A stretch of 48,293 nucleotides of DNA from an uncultured Turicimonas sp. (GTDB lineage: Bacteria; Pseudomonadota; Gammaproteobacteria; Burkholderiales; Burkholderiaceae_F), in the NCBI GenBank assembly GCA_947854175.1, contig CANTYJ010000045.1, positions 1-48,293 of the forward strand, given 5' to 3'. A program made the translations under genes and the position numbers. The notes under the pieces were generated by a model that saw only the letters and a program-made list of their open reading frames with translations, made no database searches and was not told the origin of the DNA. Positions within the stretch are counted from its first letter, which is position 1, and the number at the start of each line of letters is the position of its first letter. Shown piece after piece: positions 8,849 to 17,472 of the stretch.

Positions 8849-10939
8849 ATGAACTCTTTATTAATTGAAATTCAAACAGAGGAACTGCCTCCGAAAGCTT
8901 TAAAGAAGTTATCAGATGCCTTTGCAAAAGAAGTTTTTGAACAATTAAAGAAGGCTGATTTTTTATTACCCGACTCCAAGATGAAAGCCTTTGGAGCACC
9001 GAGAAGAATTGCCGTTTACATTACGGACGTCTTGGCAACTTCTCCGGATAAACCGTTTAGCCAACGCTTAGTCCCGACGAAGGTTGGTTTAGATGCAGAA
9101 GGTAGGCCCACACAGGCTCTGACAAAGAAACTTCAGGCTCTTGGAATTGAAGCAGATGTTTCAGAACTAAAAGTTGTCAATGACGGTAAACAGGATCAAC
9201 TTTATTACGAAGGGTTAAAGAAAGGTGTAGATCTTGAAAGCGCCCTTCAGACGGCTTTGGATTACGCTGTAACTCATCTTCCTATTCCTAAAGTCATGAG
9301 TTATCAACTGGCCAATGGTGAGACAGTTGAGTTTGTTCGTCCTGTAAAACATCTCTTGGCTCTGTATGGAGATAAGGTACTTAACGTTTCATTGTTTGGA
9401 TTAAAGGCCGGAAATAAGACTGCAGGACATCGCTTCCACACCAAAGATTTATTGACAATTAAATCTTCGGATACTTATGAAGAACAGTTGGAAAACGAAG
9501 GCAAGGTGATTGCAGACTTTGCTAAACGCAGTGCAAAGATGGTTGAAGCTCTAAAAGAAAATGCAAAAGAGTTGGACTCTGAAATCATCATGCCTGAAGA
9601 TTTGGTAGAAGAAGTAGCTTCATTGACTGAATGGCCGGTTGTTTATGTTTCAACGTTTGATGAAGACTTCTTAAAAGTTCCCGAAGAATGTCTAATCTTA
9701 ACAATGCAGCAAAACCAGAAGTACTTTGCATTGAGAGATAAAAACGGCAAATTGATCAATAAATTCCTGGTCGTATCTCAAATTAATGCAAAAGACGGCG
9801 GCGATGCCATTCGTTCAGGTAACGCCAGAGTGGTTAGAGCTCGTTTGGCCGATGCCAAATTCTTCTTCGAACAGGATCAGTTAGAACGATTGGACTCCAG
9901 AGTTCCAGGATTGGCCAACGTTGTCTATCACAACAAGCTCGGTAATCAATTGGAAAGAAGCGAAAGAATTCAGAATATTGCTTCCGAAATTGCTACAAAA
10001 TTGGGAGCTAATGCCGATTTTGCTAAACGTGCAGCAAAACTGGCCAAAGCTGATCTTCGCACATTGATGGTCGGTGAGTTCCCTGAACTTCAGGGCATCA
10101 TGGGTGAGTACTACGCTCTCCATGATGGCGAAGACCCGATTGTCGCTGTTTCTATTAAGGAACATTATTATCCTCGTTACGCCGGCGGCGAACTTCCGGG
10201 AAGTCCTGAAAGTTTGTCTGTGGCACTCGCGGATAAGCTCGATACATTGGCCGGTTTGTTTGGTATCGGTCAAATGCCGACAGGTGATAAAGATCCTTTT
10301 GCTTTAAGACGTCACGCTCTTGGTGTTCTCAGAATGCTCATCGAAAAAGATTTACCCTTGAGTTTGGATGATCTGATTTCAATTGCAATTAACGAAGAGC
10401 TTAAAGTCAGCGGTGTTAAGGATGCTTCCAAGGAACTGAAGGACTTCTTCTATGATCGTCTTCGTGTGATGCTCAAAGAAAACGGTGCTCAGGCTTTGGA
10501 TGTAGAGGCCGCATTAGCAGTTGAACCGAAATTCTTAAGAGAAATTCCTGCACGTCTGAAAGCGATTCAGGCTTTTGCAAAATTGGATGAAGCTCAGAGT
10601 CTGAGTGCTGCCAATAAGAGAATTGAAAATATTCTCAAGAAGAGCAAAGAAGAGATTCCGGCTGAAGTTAACGAATCGTTGCTTGAAGCTGATGAAGAAA
10701 AAGCTCTCTACAAAGCCTTGAAAGAAGTCAAACAAGCAGTTGCAGGCAAATTTGAACAAGGTCTCTATGAGGATATTTTGCTTGCTTTGGCTCCGTTAAA
10801 GGCCCCTGTTGATGCCTTCTTTGATAAAGTCATGGTCAATGTAGATAATGAACAGGTCAGACGTAACCGCTTGGCATTGTTAAATGAACTTCATAATGCA
10901 ATGAACCAGGTCGCAAAACTCTCCTGTCTAGCTTCTTAA
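8849..10939 (+). CDS. glyS: Glycyl-tRNA synthetase beta subunit
   Basis: The beta subunit of GlyRS, needed for tRNA-Gly recognition and full activity. The ATG at 8849 is preferred over upstream in-frame starts: it gives MNSLLIEIQTEELPPKAL, the family N-terminus, and has AAGAGG 7 nt upstream. That yields 696 residues. Diagnostic stretches include FVRPVKHLLALYG, GHRFH, MQQNQKYFAL and the HD-like DKLDTLAGLFGIGQMPTGDKDPFALRR, with an anticodon-binding DALR-like end. It is coupled to glyQ and followed by a GC-rich hairpin. Confidence 0.97.
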   Translation: MNSLLIEIQTEELPPKALKKLSDAFAKEVFEQLKKADFLLPDSKMKAFGAPRRIAVYITDVLATSPDKPFSQRLVPTKVGLDAEGRPTQALTKKLQALGIEADVSELKVVNDGKQDQLYYEGLKKGVDLESALQTALDYAVTHLPIPKVMSYQLANGETVEFVRPVKHLLALYGDKVLNVSLFGLKAGNKTAGHRFHTKDLLTIKSSDTYEEQLENEGKVIADFAKRSAKMVEALKENAKELDSEIIMPEDLVEEVASLTEWPVVYVSTFDEDFLKVPEECLILTMQQNQKYFALRDKNGKLINKFLVVSQINAKDGGDAIRSGNARVVRARLADAKFFFEQDQLERLDSRVPGLANVVYHNKLGNQLERSERIQNIASEIATKLGANADFAKRAAKLAKADLRTLMVGEFPELQGIMGEYYALHDGEDPIVAVSIKEHYYPRYAGGELPGSPESLSVALADKLDTLAGLFGIGQMPTGDKDPFALRRHALGVLRMLIEKDLPLSLDDLISIAINEELKVSGVKDASKELKDFFYDRLRVMLKENGAQALDVEAALAVEPKFLREIPARLKAIQAFAKLDEAQSLSAANKRIENILKKSKEEIPAEVNESLLEADEEKALYKALKEVKQAVAGKFEQGLYEDILLALAPLKAPVDAFFDKVMVNVDNEQVRRNRLALLNELHNAMNQVAKLSCLAS

Positions 10940-10947
10940 TTTGATAA

Positions 10948-10966
10948 GCCCCGGAGCATCCGGGGC
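10948..10966 (+). terminator. Hairpin after glyS
   Basis: GCCCCGGA (10948-10955) and TCCGGGGC (10959-10966) form a very stable 8-bp stem with a 3-nt loop, 8 nt after the glyS stop. The tail ACTCCTATAAAAAT lacks a U-run, so termination may be partial or the hairpin may protect the 3' end. Confidence 0.5.
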
Positions 10967-11042
10967 ACTCCTATAAAAATCATTTCTTACTTTTCTCATT
11001 TCCCGCTCAATCGGTTCTAAAAATACATTGTCAGGTGTCAAA

Positions 11043-11774
11043 ATGAAAATGGCTGCACTAGTTCGTTCTTGTATGTTTTGGTTTATTTTTGCGGTCAGTA
11101 TTTTGATGGCTGGTTTGATTCTTTTGATTATCAGTCCGTTTTGCTCTGCTGATAAGAAATATGGATTGGTTAGAGGATGGTGCCGCTGGATAATTCAGGC
11201 CATGAGCGGTGTTTGTGGAGTGACATTTTCATTTAAAAATATCGAGTCTGTCCGTAATATCGGTCCCGTTATTCTTCTGAGCAAACATCAATCCGGTTGG
11301 GAAACGCTTGCTCTATTCGGCTTTGTGCCGCGCAAACTTAGCTTTGTATATAAGAAAGAATTACATAAAATTCCTATTTTTGGGTGGGGGCTCGCTTCAT
11401 TGGGAATGTTTAGTATTGACCGCGAACATGGAAGAGCAGCCTACGAACAAATGAAAACGGAAGTTCCGAAATTTTTAGACAGAGGCTGGGCCCTGATTTT
11501 ATTTCCTGAAGGAACAAGAACAAAACCTGGGCAGACTGTTAAATATAAGAGCGGTGGAGCAAGACTGGCAATTGATACAGGTACACCGATTATCCCGATC
11601 GCGTTGAATTCAGGACGCCGTTGGCCGAAAGGTAGCTTCATCATTTATCCGGGCCATATCGAAGTTGTTTTCGGTCCGGAAATTAGACCCGAAGGTCTAA
11701 GTGTTCACGAACTTAATGAAGAAGTCCAGAGTTGGATTGAAGGAGAAATGAAGAGACTTGACAAGGTTGGTTAA
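11043..11774 (+). CDS. plsC: 1-acyl-sn-glycerol-3-phosphate acyltransferase (PlsC family)
   Basis: Converts lysophosphatidic acid to phosphatidic acid in the inner membrane. The N-terminal TM helix spans about residues 9-33. Acyltransferase block I appears as KHQSGWE: H82 followed at +5 by Glu rather than Asp, a variant I associate with the betaproteobacterial PlsC subfamily. Block III is FPEGTR at 154-159. The ATG at 11043 (243 residues) is chosen because AGGTG ends 5 nt before it; a TTG at 11028 is the longest alternative. In related genomes gmhB usually separates glyS from plsC, but here nothing lies between them except the hairpin. Confidence 0.9.
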   Translation: MKMAALVRSCMFWFIFAVSILMAGLILLIISPFCSADKKYGLVRGWCRWIIQAMSGVCGVTFSFKNIESVRNIGPVILLSKHQSGWETLALFGFVPRKLSFVYKKELHKIPIFGWGLASLGMFSIDREHGRAAYEQMKTEVPKFLDRGWALILFPEGTRTKPGQTVKYKSGGARLAIDTGTPIIPIALNSGRRWPKGSFIIYPGHIEVVFGPEIRPEGLSVHELNEEVQSWIEGEMKRLDKVG

Positions 11775-11809
11775 TATTGTTTTAAGTACACTAGTCGCCT
11801 GAAAGCTAT

Positions 11810-12772
11810 ATGGAAAAAGATAAGTACGAAAAATTTGCAGAACAGTTAGAACGCTGCATGGAAGATTTTTTTTATCGTGTGAAAAGCGGAAAAATAAAAA
11901 GAGAGTCCATTGGAATGAGTGACAGCAAGCTATCCGAGTTCCTAGAATTAATGAGACTTATAGAAGAATCAAAAAAAGAGGATAAAAAATTTCTGGAAGA
12001 GCAGAAAGCCGAAGCAAAACATAGAAAAGAAACAAAAACCTCTCGAATCTCCACTGTCCGATTTAATGGAGAAAAGCTTCCATACACACTCATTAGAAGT
12101 AATAAGAGACGCACAATAAGCTTAAATGTAAAAGCAGGAGAACTCATTGTTAGAGCACCGGTTAACGAGCATATTTTCGACATTGAACTGTTTATAGAAT
12201 CCAAATACGACTGGATTCTCCGCACGTTAAAAAGAACGCGTCTTGTTTCAAATCTGAACCAAGAATTTTGGCAAGATATTTGGGAAAATAAAAGAATCTC
12301 TTTGCTCGGGATCGGAACAAAAATCCCAATTTCATTGATTTCAACCGGCAAAAGCCGCTTTGGAGAAAATGAATTGCGTATCTATCTTAGAGTAGGGGAC
12401 GACTTTTCCAATCGGGAGCTTTTCTTTATTTCACTCATCGAGTTCATTAAAACGGTAGCGAAGCAGCAGTTGTTGGCCCTAACAAAAGAGTTTGCTTCAA
12501 AAGACCCACTGTTTAGGGCTAAGTTTCAAGGTATCAGGATCTCGTCAGCTAAAACAAAATGGGGTACCTGCCGTAGTGACGGAATCATCTCCTTGAATTG
12601 GAAGTTGATGATTCTCACGCCATTAGAGGCTGAATATGTGATTTGTCATGAGCTGTGTCATTTAGCTTATATGAATCACAGCCCTCGGTTCTGGCAAAGA
12701 CTTAGAAATTTTTATCCATCAATGGACATAGCAAGAACTCTTTTAGAACAAAACGTAATTTCTGAACCTTAA
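11810..12772 (+). CDS. YgjP-like DUF45 zinc metallopeptidase-type protein
   Basis: The C-terminal half is a YgjP/DUF45 (WLM-like) zinc metallopeptidase domain: HELCH at 280-284 with a third ligand His290 (NHSPRFW), preceded by WGTCRSDGIISLNWKLM. The preceding beta-rich part (from about residue 78) reads RRTISLNVKAGELIVRAP, as in YgjP. E. coli YgjP is only about 167 residues, so this 320-residue version has an extra, highly charged, probably helical N-terminus of about 70 residues. The physiological substrate of the family is unknown. The gene follows plsC by 35 bp, a conserved pairing in Burkholderiales. It ends 1 bp from the convergent ksgA stop with no terminator between. Confidence 0.85.
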   Translation: MEKDKYEKFAEQLERCMEDFFYRVKSGKIKRESIGMSDSKLSEFLELMRLIEESKKEDKKFLEEQKAEAKHRKETKTSRISTVRFNGEKLPYTLIRSNKRRTISLNVKAGELIVRAPVNEHIFDIELFIESKYDWILRTLKRTRLVSNLNQEFWQDIWENKRISLLGIGTKIPISLISTGKSRFGENELRIYLRVGDDFSNRELFFISLIEFIKTVAKQQLLALTKEFASKDPLFRAKFQGIRISSAKTKWGTCRSDGIISLNWKLMILTPLEAEYVICHELCHLAYMNHSPRFWQRLRNFYPSMDIARTLLEQNVISEP

Positions 12773-12773
12773 T

Positions 12774-13598
12774 TTAGTCTAACTCTGTGTGATTTATCCC
12801 GTTGAGTTCAATACCTTCTGATTGAAGTAAATTCGTCAGTTCAACATATTTTTCCATTGGTATGGCTTCTGCTCTTAAGCCGGGTTCAATTCCAGCTTTT
12901 TGTAGTATGGAGGTATCGAAATACTTGACGAAGTTATTTTTCAGCGTTTTTCTTCTCATGGAAAAAGCCTGAGCAACTACGCGCTCAAAAAGTTCTCTGT
13001 CAACCGGAAGAGGTTTCTCCAAAGGAATCATTCTGACTACAGAAGAAATGACTTTTGGAGCGGGTGAAAATGCTTCAGGAGGAACATCAAAAAGTTTTAC
13101 CATCTTGTAAAGATGTTGAAGCATGACAGACAAACGCCCGAACGCTTTGGTTCCCGGCCGTGCAACCATTCGGTCAACCACTTCTTTTTGCAGCATAAAA
13201 TGTTGATCGATGACTCGATCTGAAATTTTTGCCAAAGTAAAAAGAATAGGAGAAGAAATGTTATATGGCAGATTTCCGACTAGTCTTAGCTTTTCTTTTT
13301 CTGCAAAGGCCTTCCAGTCAAATTTGAGGGCGTCGGTCTCAATAATCGTTAATTGTTCAGAACTAAATTGCGTGGAAAGCCAGCGGACCAGATCTTTATC
13401 AATCTCTACACAGCTGATGTGACCACAATCTCTTATTAAGAGTCGTGTTAAAGCAGCTTGGCCCGGACCGATTTCAATAATGTTTTGTCCCGGTTTGGCA
13501 TCGACAGCGGATGCAATCTTTTCGATCCAGAAATCATCGTGGAGAAAATTCTGCCCGAAATTTTTTTTTGCTTTATGACTTTTAAGAATTAGTGCCAT
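12774..13598 (-). CDS. ksgA: 16S rRNA (adenine1518/1519-N6)-dimethyltransferase KsgA
   Basis: Dimethylates two adjacent adenines in the 3'-terminal hairpin of 16S rRNA during 30S assembly. SAM-binding motif I is EIGPGQ (42-47) and the catalytic NLPYN is at 109-113; KKNFGQNFL near the N-terminus is a family hallmark. The start is placed at the ATG at 13598 (274 residues). A longer TTG start at 13631 would begin inside the terminator hairpin that follows surA. No Shine-Dalgarno is visible, because the region just upstream is the T-run of that hairpin, so expression may rely on a weak, nearly leaderless start. In Burkholderia pdxA lies between surA and ksgA; it is absent here. Confidence 0.94.
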   Translation of the reverse strand: MALILKSHKAKKNFGQNFLHDDFWIEKIASAVDAKPGQNIIEIGPGQAALTRLLIRDCGHISCVEIDKDLVRWLSTQFSSEQLTIIETDALKFDWKAFAEKEKLRLVGNLPYNISSPILFTLAKISDRVIDQHFMLQKEVVDRMVARPGTKAFGRLSVMLQHLYKMVKLFDVPPEAFSPAPKVISSVVRMIPLEKPLPVDRELFERVVAQAFSMRRKTLKNNFVKYFDTSILQKAGIEPGLRAEAIPMEKYVELTNLLQSEGIELNGINHTELD

Positions 13599-13603
13599 GA
13601 TTG

Positions 13604-13626
13604 AAAAAACGCCGTGAACCGGCGTT
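13604..13626 (-). terminator. Terminator between surA and ksgA (minus strand)
   Basis: Read on the minus strand, AACGCCG (13626-13620), a GTTCA loop and CGGCGTT (13614-13608) run straight into TTTT (13607-13604). It begins 9 nt after the surA stop, and its T-run ends 5 nt before the ksgA ATG. It should attenuate read-through from lptD-surA into ksgA. Confidence 0.75.
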
Positions 13627-13635
13627 CTCAATTAA

Positions 13636-14988
13636 TTAATCATTCGGAAGGTTGATTCTTTTTTCGACATAAGCCTGATCTCTGAGTTTTCTTTCCCACT
13701 CGAGAGTTGCTTCTGCCAGTTTTTGCTCTCTGAGGTTATCACGAGCCTGGTTGCGAAGACGTTCATTCACACCTTGTTGGGTTCTACGGTCAGTGACCTG
13801 AAGGATATGCCAACCATAAGGTGTCTTAATGGGTTCGCTAATCTCACCCTTTCTTAGCTTATTCAGTTGCTCTTCTAGAACAGGCGGCAAATCTCCCTCG
13901 TACAACCAGCCTAAATCTCCACCACGGGTTCCTGAAGGATCCGCTGAATGTAATCTTGCAAGAGTCTGGAAATCGGAGTCTCCGCTTTCAATACGACGTT
14001 TGATATCCTTCAAGCGGTTAATTACAACATTTTCCGGAGTCTGTTCTGTCGGTCTCAAGAAGATTTGACGAACTCTGGTTTGCTTGACGGATACATTTGC
14101 ATCGCTTTCACCGGGATCTCTGACACCTAACACCTTGTAAATGTGAAAACCTGTTTGTGCGCGTAACGGAATAATTGCTCCATCCCTAGTTCCCTTTAGT
14201 GAATCAACCAAAGGCGGTGGAAGAGAACTGGCTGTTTTCCAGCCCATGTTACCGCCTTCCATAGCATCGGATGATCTGGAGTACTTAGCGGCAAGCTGAC
14301 TGAAATTAGCGCCTCTTTGTGCGTCTTGCAGAACCTTATTGGCTGTCCTCTGAGCATTTTCAAACTGTTGTCTGGTCGGTGCTTCCGGCAAGCTAATAAT
14401 GATTCGCTGAAGATTATACTGACGCCGCTTTTCCGGTCCCAGTTGATCTTTAATGTATTGATCCACTTCGCTTTCAGGGATCTTAATCGTATCATCGACT
14501 TCTCTTTCGCGAAGTCTTTGGGTCAGTAAGTCAGAACGAATATCGTTTCTGAAACTATTCATCGTGACACCGTCTTGTTTTAGACGGCTTTCCATCTGAG
14601 GAACAGTCATATTATTGCTGATCGCAATTTGTTCAATTGCACTGTTAAGCATATTGTCATCGATGCGGACACCCGTTTCTCTGGCTTTCTGCTCAATGAT
14701 TCTTTGTAAGATCATTCTCTCCAGAATCTGATCTCTTAAGTTATCCATCGGGGGCAGATTGATGTTCTGGCGACGAAGTTGAAGAGCAGCCTGGTGAACC
14801 TTGGACTGGAGTTCCACTTCGGTAATCACGTCATTATTGACCACCGCTGCAATCCTATCGACAGGAATGAGTTTGGAAGATTTTTGAGTATGCTTGGCCG
14901 AATCTGCTTTCTGAGCCATAACAGGACTACACACAAGTGTACTGAGGCTAAGACTGACGGCTAAACTGAGTAATTTAATTTTTTTCAT
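13636..14988 (-). CDS. surA: Periplasmic chaperone / peptidyl-prolyl isomerase SurA
   Basis: Chaperones unfolded outer-membrane proteins, notably LptD, to the BAM complex. A clear Sec signal peptide (about residues 1-25, ending VMAQ) is followed by the SurA N-terminal helical domain starting at VDRIAAVVNNDVITEVEL. Two parvulin PpiC domains follow (about 178-280 and 300-400, the latter with GGDLGWLYEGDLPP), and the chain closes with a C-terminal helix. The 450 residues are normal for Burkholderiales. It starts 6 bp after the lptD stop, so the two form one transcript, a widely conserved client-chaperone pair. Confidence 0.96.
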   Translation of the reverse strand: MKKIKLLSLAVSLSLSTLVCSPVMAQKADSAKHTQKSSKLIPVDRIAAVVNNDVITEVELQSKVHQAALQLRRQNINLPPMDNLRDQILERMILQRIIEQKARETGVRIDDNMLNSAIEQIAISNNMTVPQMESRLKQDGVTMNSFRNDIRSDLLTQRLREREVDDTIKIPESEVDQYIKDQLGPEKRRQYNLQRIIISLPEAPTRQQFENAQRTANKVLQDAQRGANFSQLAAKYSRSSDAMEGGNMGWKTASSLPPPLVDSLKGTRDGAIIPLRAQTGFHIYKVLGVRDPGESDANVSVKQTRVRQIFLRPTEQTPENVVINRLKDIKRRIESGDSDFQTLARLHSADPSGTRGGDLGWLYEGDLPPVLEEQLNKLRKGEISEPIKTPYGWHILQVTDRRTQQGVNERLRNQARDNLREQKLAEATLEWERKLRDQAYVEKRINLPND

Positions 14989-14994
14989 AAACTT

Positions 14995-17394
14995 TTATTC
15001 GTAATAATCATATCTTCCGACTTCGATAGGTCTTGGGCTCAACGGTTGATAACCGATGATACCTTGTCGCAAGGTTTCAAGAGGACTGGATCCGAAAGCG
15101 CCTAGGCCAATGAGTTCGAGCTCAAAGAAGAAGTTTGTAGTAGTTTTTCCTTCGCTTCTGACATATCTTTGTACGACTGAACGGAAAATCCAACACCCTT
15201 CACGATATTCAAGTCCGAACAAAGAATCAATCACTTTTTTGTCACGAAGTGAATAATTGTATCGGCCTAAAGCATAAAGGTCTTTATAAACGGGCCACTG
15301 GAATGCAAAGTCAATCTGCTTGATATTGGAATTCTCAAGCAGGTCTTCGTTTCTATCATCCGGATCATAGTTGTACCGGTAGTAGAGAGAGACATTGCTG
15401 TATTTGGCCGGGTTGTAACGGACGCCTGCAGTTGTCTTGGAAAACTTTTTCCATAAAGTGGAGTATTGAATACCAAGTTCAGCTTTCCAATCTTTAATTA
15501 AAGTAAATTCCGTGCTTCCGATGATGTCGCTCTTGAGCTTTCTGTTCTTGATGTTATCCCAGTACAAATGAACCCGTTCATCAGCAAAATGGTATCTTTG
15601 ACCAACGGTTGCAGTAAACCATTCTCGCCCGGTTTGCGAGTCGATAAATCTCGTACTTAAAGCAGCAGTCAGTTGGTTGGCGTTACCGATTCTGTCATAG
15701 CCGATAAACCGGTTCGGTGTAAAAAGCTGGGCCATATTCATATCTGCCAAAGAGGAATCAAAGTTTGGCAGGTGAGTTTGATCTCTATAAGGAATATAGG
15801 CGTAGTAAAGTCGCGGCTCTAAAGTCTGTTCTGTACTTCTTCCCAAAACGGTTGTGTTTCTTTCGAAAACCAGCCCTGAGTCAATAGTAAAGATGGGAAT
15901 GTTCCGGTGAGAAGAACGATAGAGTTCTCCCCGAATTCCCGGCTCTCCGTTGTATTTTTCTCCGGTCACGTTTCTGTACCAGGCCATACTGTATTCAAGA
16001 GAAGGAGTCAAATGCCAGAAGGAGCCGATCAACGGATAACTAATTGAGCTGTTGACCATGAAACGGTTACCGTTGCCGCTTCGAGTCTTTCCAAGTGGTC
16101 GACCTGCTTTGTCAAAGTTGTCTCCGTGCTTAAACCTTGTAGCTGTGAAGGTCGATGAAAGAGAGAACCCTTTAAGATCAGCTGCATAAGCTCTGAAATT
16201 GTATTCAGGAACTTTTTCGTAAGGCTCCTCGTTCATTTCGCCGTCCGGTCGTAACGTCTGGTTCTTATAAACACCTAGTGACGTGCTCCAATAGGTTCTG
16301 CCATAACTGAGCCAAACATTTTGGGGAAGCACATCCTCGCTGGACTGTCTCAAATTAGTTGAAAAATCTGACAAATAGTCGTCATCGGAGACTTTCTGAT
16401 AGACAATCCCTAAATTAACTCCTCCCGGAAGCCTTTGAGTGTGTTTCCAGTCCAAGGCGTATCGGTATGTTTTAGTTTCTTTGTCCTTGTACAGGAACTC
16501 GTATTTAACTTCACCGCCAAATGTTGGTTGTAAATATCTGAACTGGTTGTCGATCGTAATGCCACGTTTTGACATTGGCTTAAGAACGACGGTGTAATCG
16601 TAGTTTGGAGCAATATTCCAATAGTATGGAATTTCTAAATTAAAGCCGAAGGTAGAGTTCACTCCGAAAGTTGGAGTTAAAAAACCGCTCTTTCTTTTCT
16701 CTCCGATAGGAAATGTGAAGTACGGAGAGGCAAAAACCGGTACACCGCCCAGATAGAGTCTGGCATTGCGTCCTTCCGCAACCTCTTCGTTGTTATCCAA
16801 ATCGAGAGTGGAGGCTTCTATCCACCATGAATTATCTCCCTCTCTGCAGGTAGTAATCATGGCATTACAAAGTTTAGCGTTGCCATCTCCGAGGAGTTCG
16901 ACTTCGTCAGACGTACCTCGTAGATTGTTCGGCAAATATTTAAACTTTGCATTAGGAATGTTTCCGGTTTCAGCATCCAACCGATAGGTAAGTTCAGGGC
17001 CTTCAAAGACTGTTCCGGAACGTGCAACCAGAGCATTGCCTTTGGAATACACTTCATCAGAAGAAAAGGTATAGGTAATCTTGTCGCCCTTAAGAACAGC
17101 TCCTGCTTTTCTGACTTCCGCACCGTCTGTCAAAATAATTTTTTCATCAGGAACTGCTTCCATATGGTAAGCACTTAAATAGATATTCGTATCATCTACT
17201 TCAGTTGGAGCACTTGCATCTAAAGTCCGCGCCATATTAAGACGAACGGGCAAAGTTTGCTCGGTTGCTTTTAATTCTGCCTGCGCAGCAGATCCCGCAG
17301 ACAGCACAAATAAGGCCGTCATAAGAGAGCCGATCAAAGGCTTTACTTTCAAACAAGCCGTAACAAGTTTTTGTTGTGAGATATGTCTAGTCAT
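14995..17394 (-). CDS. lptD: LPS-assembly protein LptD
   Basis: The outer-membrane beta-barrel that, with LptE, inserts lipopolysaccharide in the outer leaflet. The signal peptide (about 1-39, ending SAAQA) is followed by a jellyroll LptA-like domain (about 70-200) and a large barrel with many alternating aromatic strands. The start is set at the ATG at 17394, giving MTRHISQQKL and 799 residues. The longer TTG at 17439 would lie upstream of the TATAAT box at 17422-17427 and so outside the mRNA. Mature cysteines are few: a pair in CNAMITTC and one in EGCWIF, so the disulphide pattern may differ from the four-cysteine arrangement of E. coli. It is the first gene of lptD-surA. Confidence 0.95.
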   Translation of the reverse strand: MTRHISQQKLVTACLKVKPLIGSLMTALFVLSAGSAAQAELKATEQTLPVRLNMARTLDASAPTEVDDTNIYLSAYHMEAVPDEKIILTDGAEVRKAGAVLKGDKITYTFSSDEVYSKGNALVARSGTVFEGPELTYRLDAETGNIPNAKFKYLPNNLRGTSDEVELLGDGNAKLCNAMITTCREGDNSWWIEASTLDLDNNEEVAEGRNARLYLGGVPVFASPYFTFPIGEKRKSGFLTPTFGVNSTFGFNLEIPYYWNIAPNYDYTVVLKPMSKRGITIDNQFRYLQPTFGGEVKYEFLYKDKETKTYRYALDWKHTQRLPGGVNLGIVYQKVSDDDYLSDFSTNLRQSSEDVLPQNVWLSYGRTYWSTSLGVYKNQTLRPDGEMNEEPYEKVPEYNFRAYAADLKGFSLSSTFTATRFKHGDNFDKAGRPLGKTRSGNGNRFMVNSSISYPLIGSFWHLTPSLEYSMAWYRNVTGEKYNGEPGIRGELYRSSHRNIPIFTIDSGLVFERNTTVLGRSTEQTLEPRLYYAYIPYRDQTHLPNFDSSLADMNMAQLFTPNRFIGYDRIGNANQLTAALSTRFIDSQTGREWFTATVGQRYHFADERVHLYWDNIKNRKLKSDIIGSTEFTLIKDWKAELGIQYSTLWKKFSKTTAGVRYNPAKYSNVSLYYRYNYDPDDRNEDLLENSNIKQIDFAFQWPVYKDLYALGRYNYSLRDKKVIDSLFGLEYREGCWIFRSVVQRYVRSEGKTTTNFFFELELIGLGAFGSSPLETLRQGIIGYQPLSPRPIEVGRYDYYE

Positions 17395-17421
17395 TAAAAT
17401 TGCACGGAGTTGGGTGGCTAG

Positions 17422-17427
17422 ATTATA
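17422..17427 (-). promoter_or_regulatory. Perfect -10 box (TATAAT) for lptD
   Basis: On the minus strand TATAAT occupies 17427-17422, about 28 nt upstream of the lptD ATG. A TTCAGA hexamer 16 nt further upstream is a plausible weak -35. It lies in the 78-bp divergent lptD/amgK interval and argues against the longer TTG start for lptD. Confidence 0.55.
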
Positions 17428-17472
17428 AAGGTAATACAAGTTATCTGAACTTTATGAGATGAGGTATTTTCA

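Noticed and set aside
9881-10273. 130-codon open frame antisense to glyS
   Set aside because: Shadow of the glyS coding frame; no ribosome-binding site and no protein-like domain.
11872-12351. 159-codon open frame antisense to the ygjP-like gene
   Set aside because: Low-complexity Ser/Leu/Phe-rich translation mirroring a Lys/Glu-rich sense strand.
17394-17439. Longer TTG start for lptD
   Set aside because: It would place the start upstream of the TATAAT box and gives no signal-peptide improvement.
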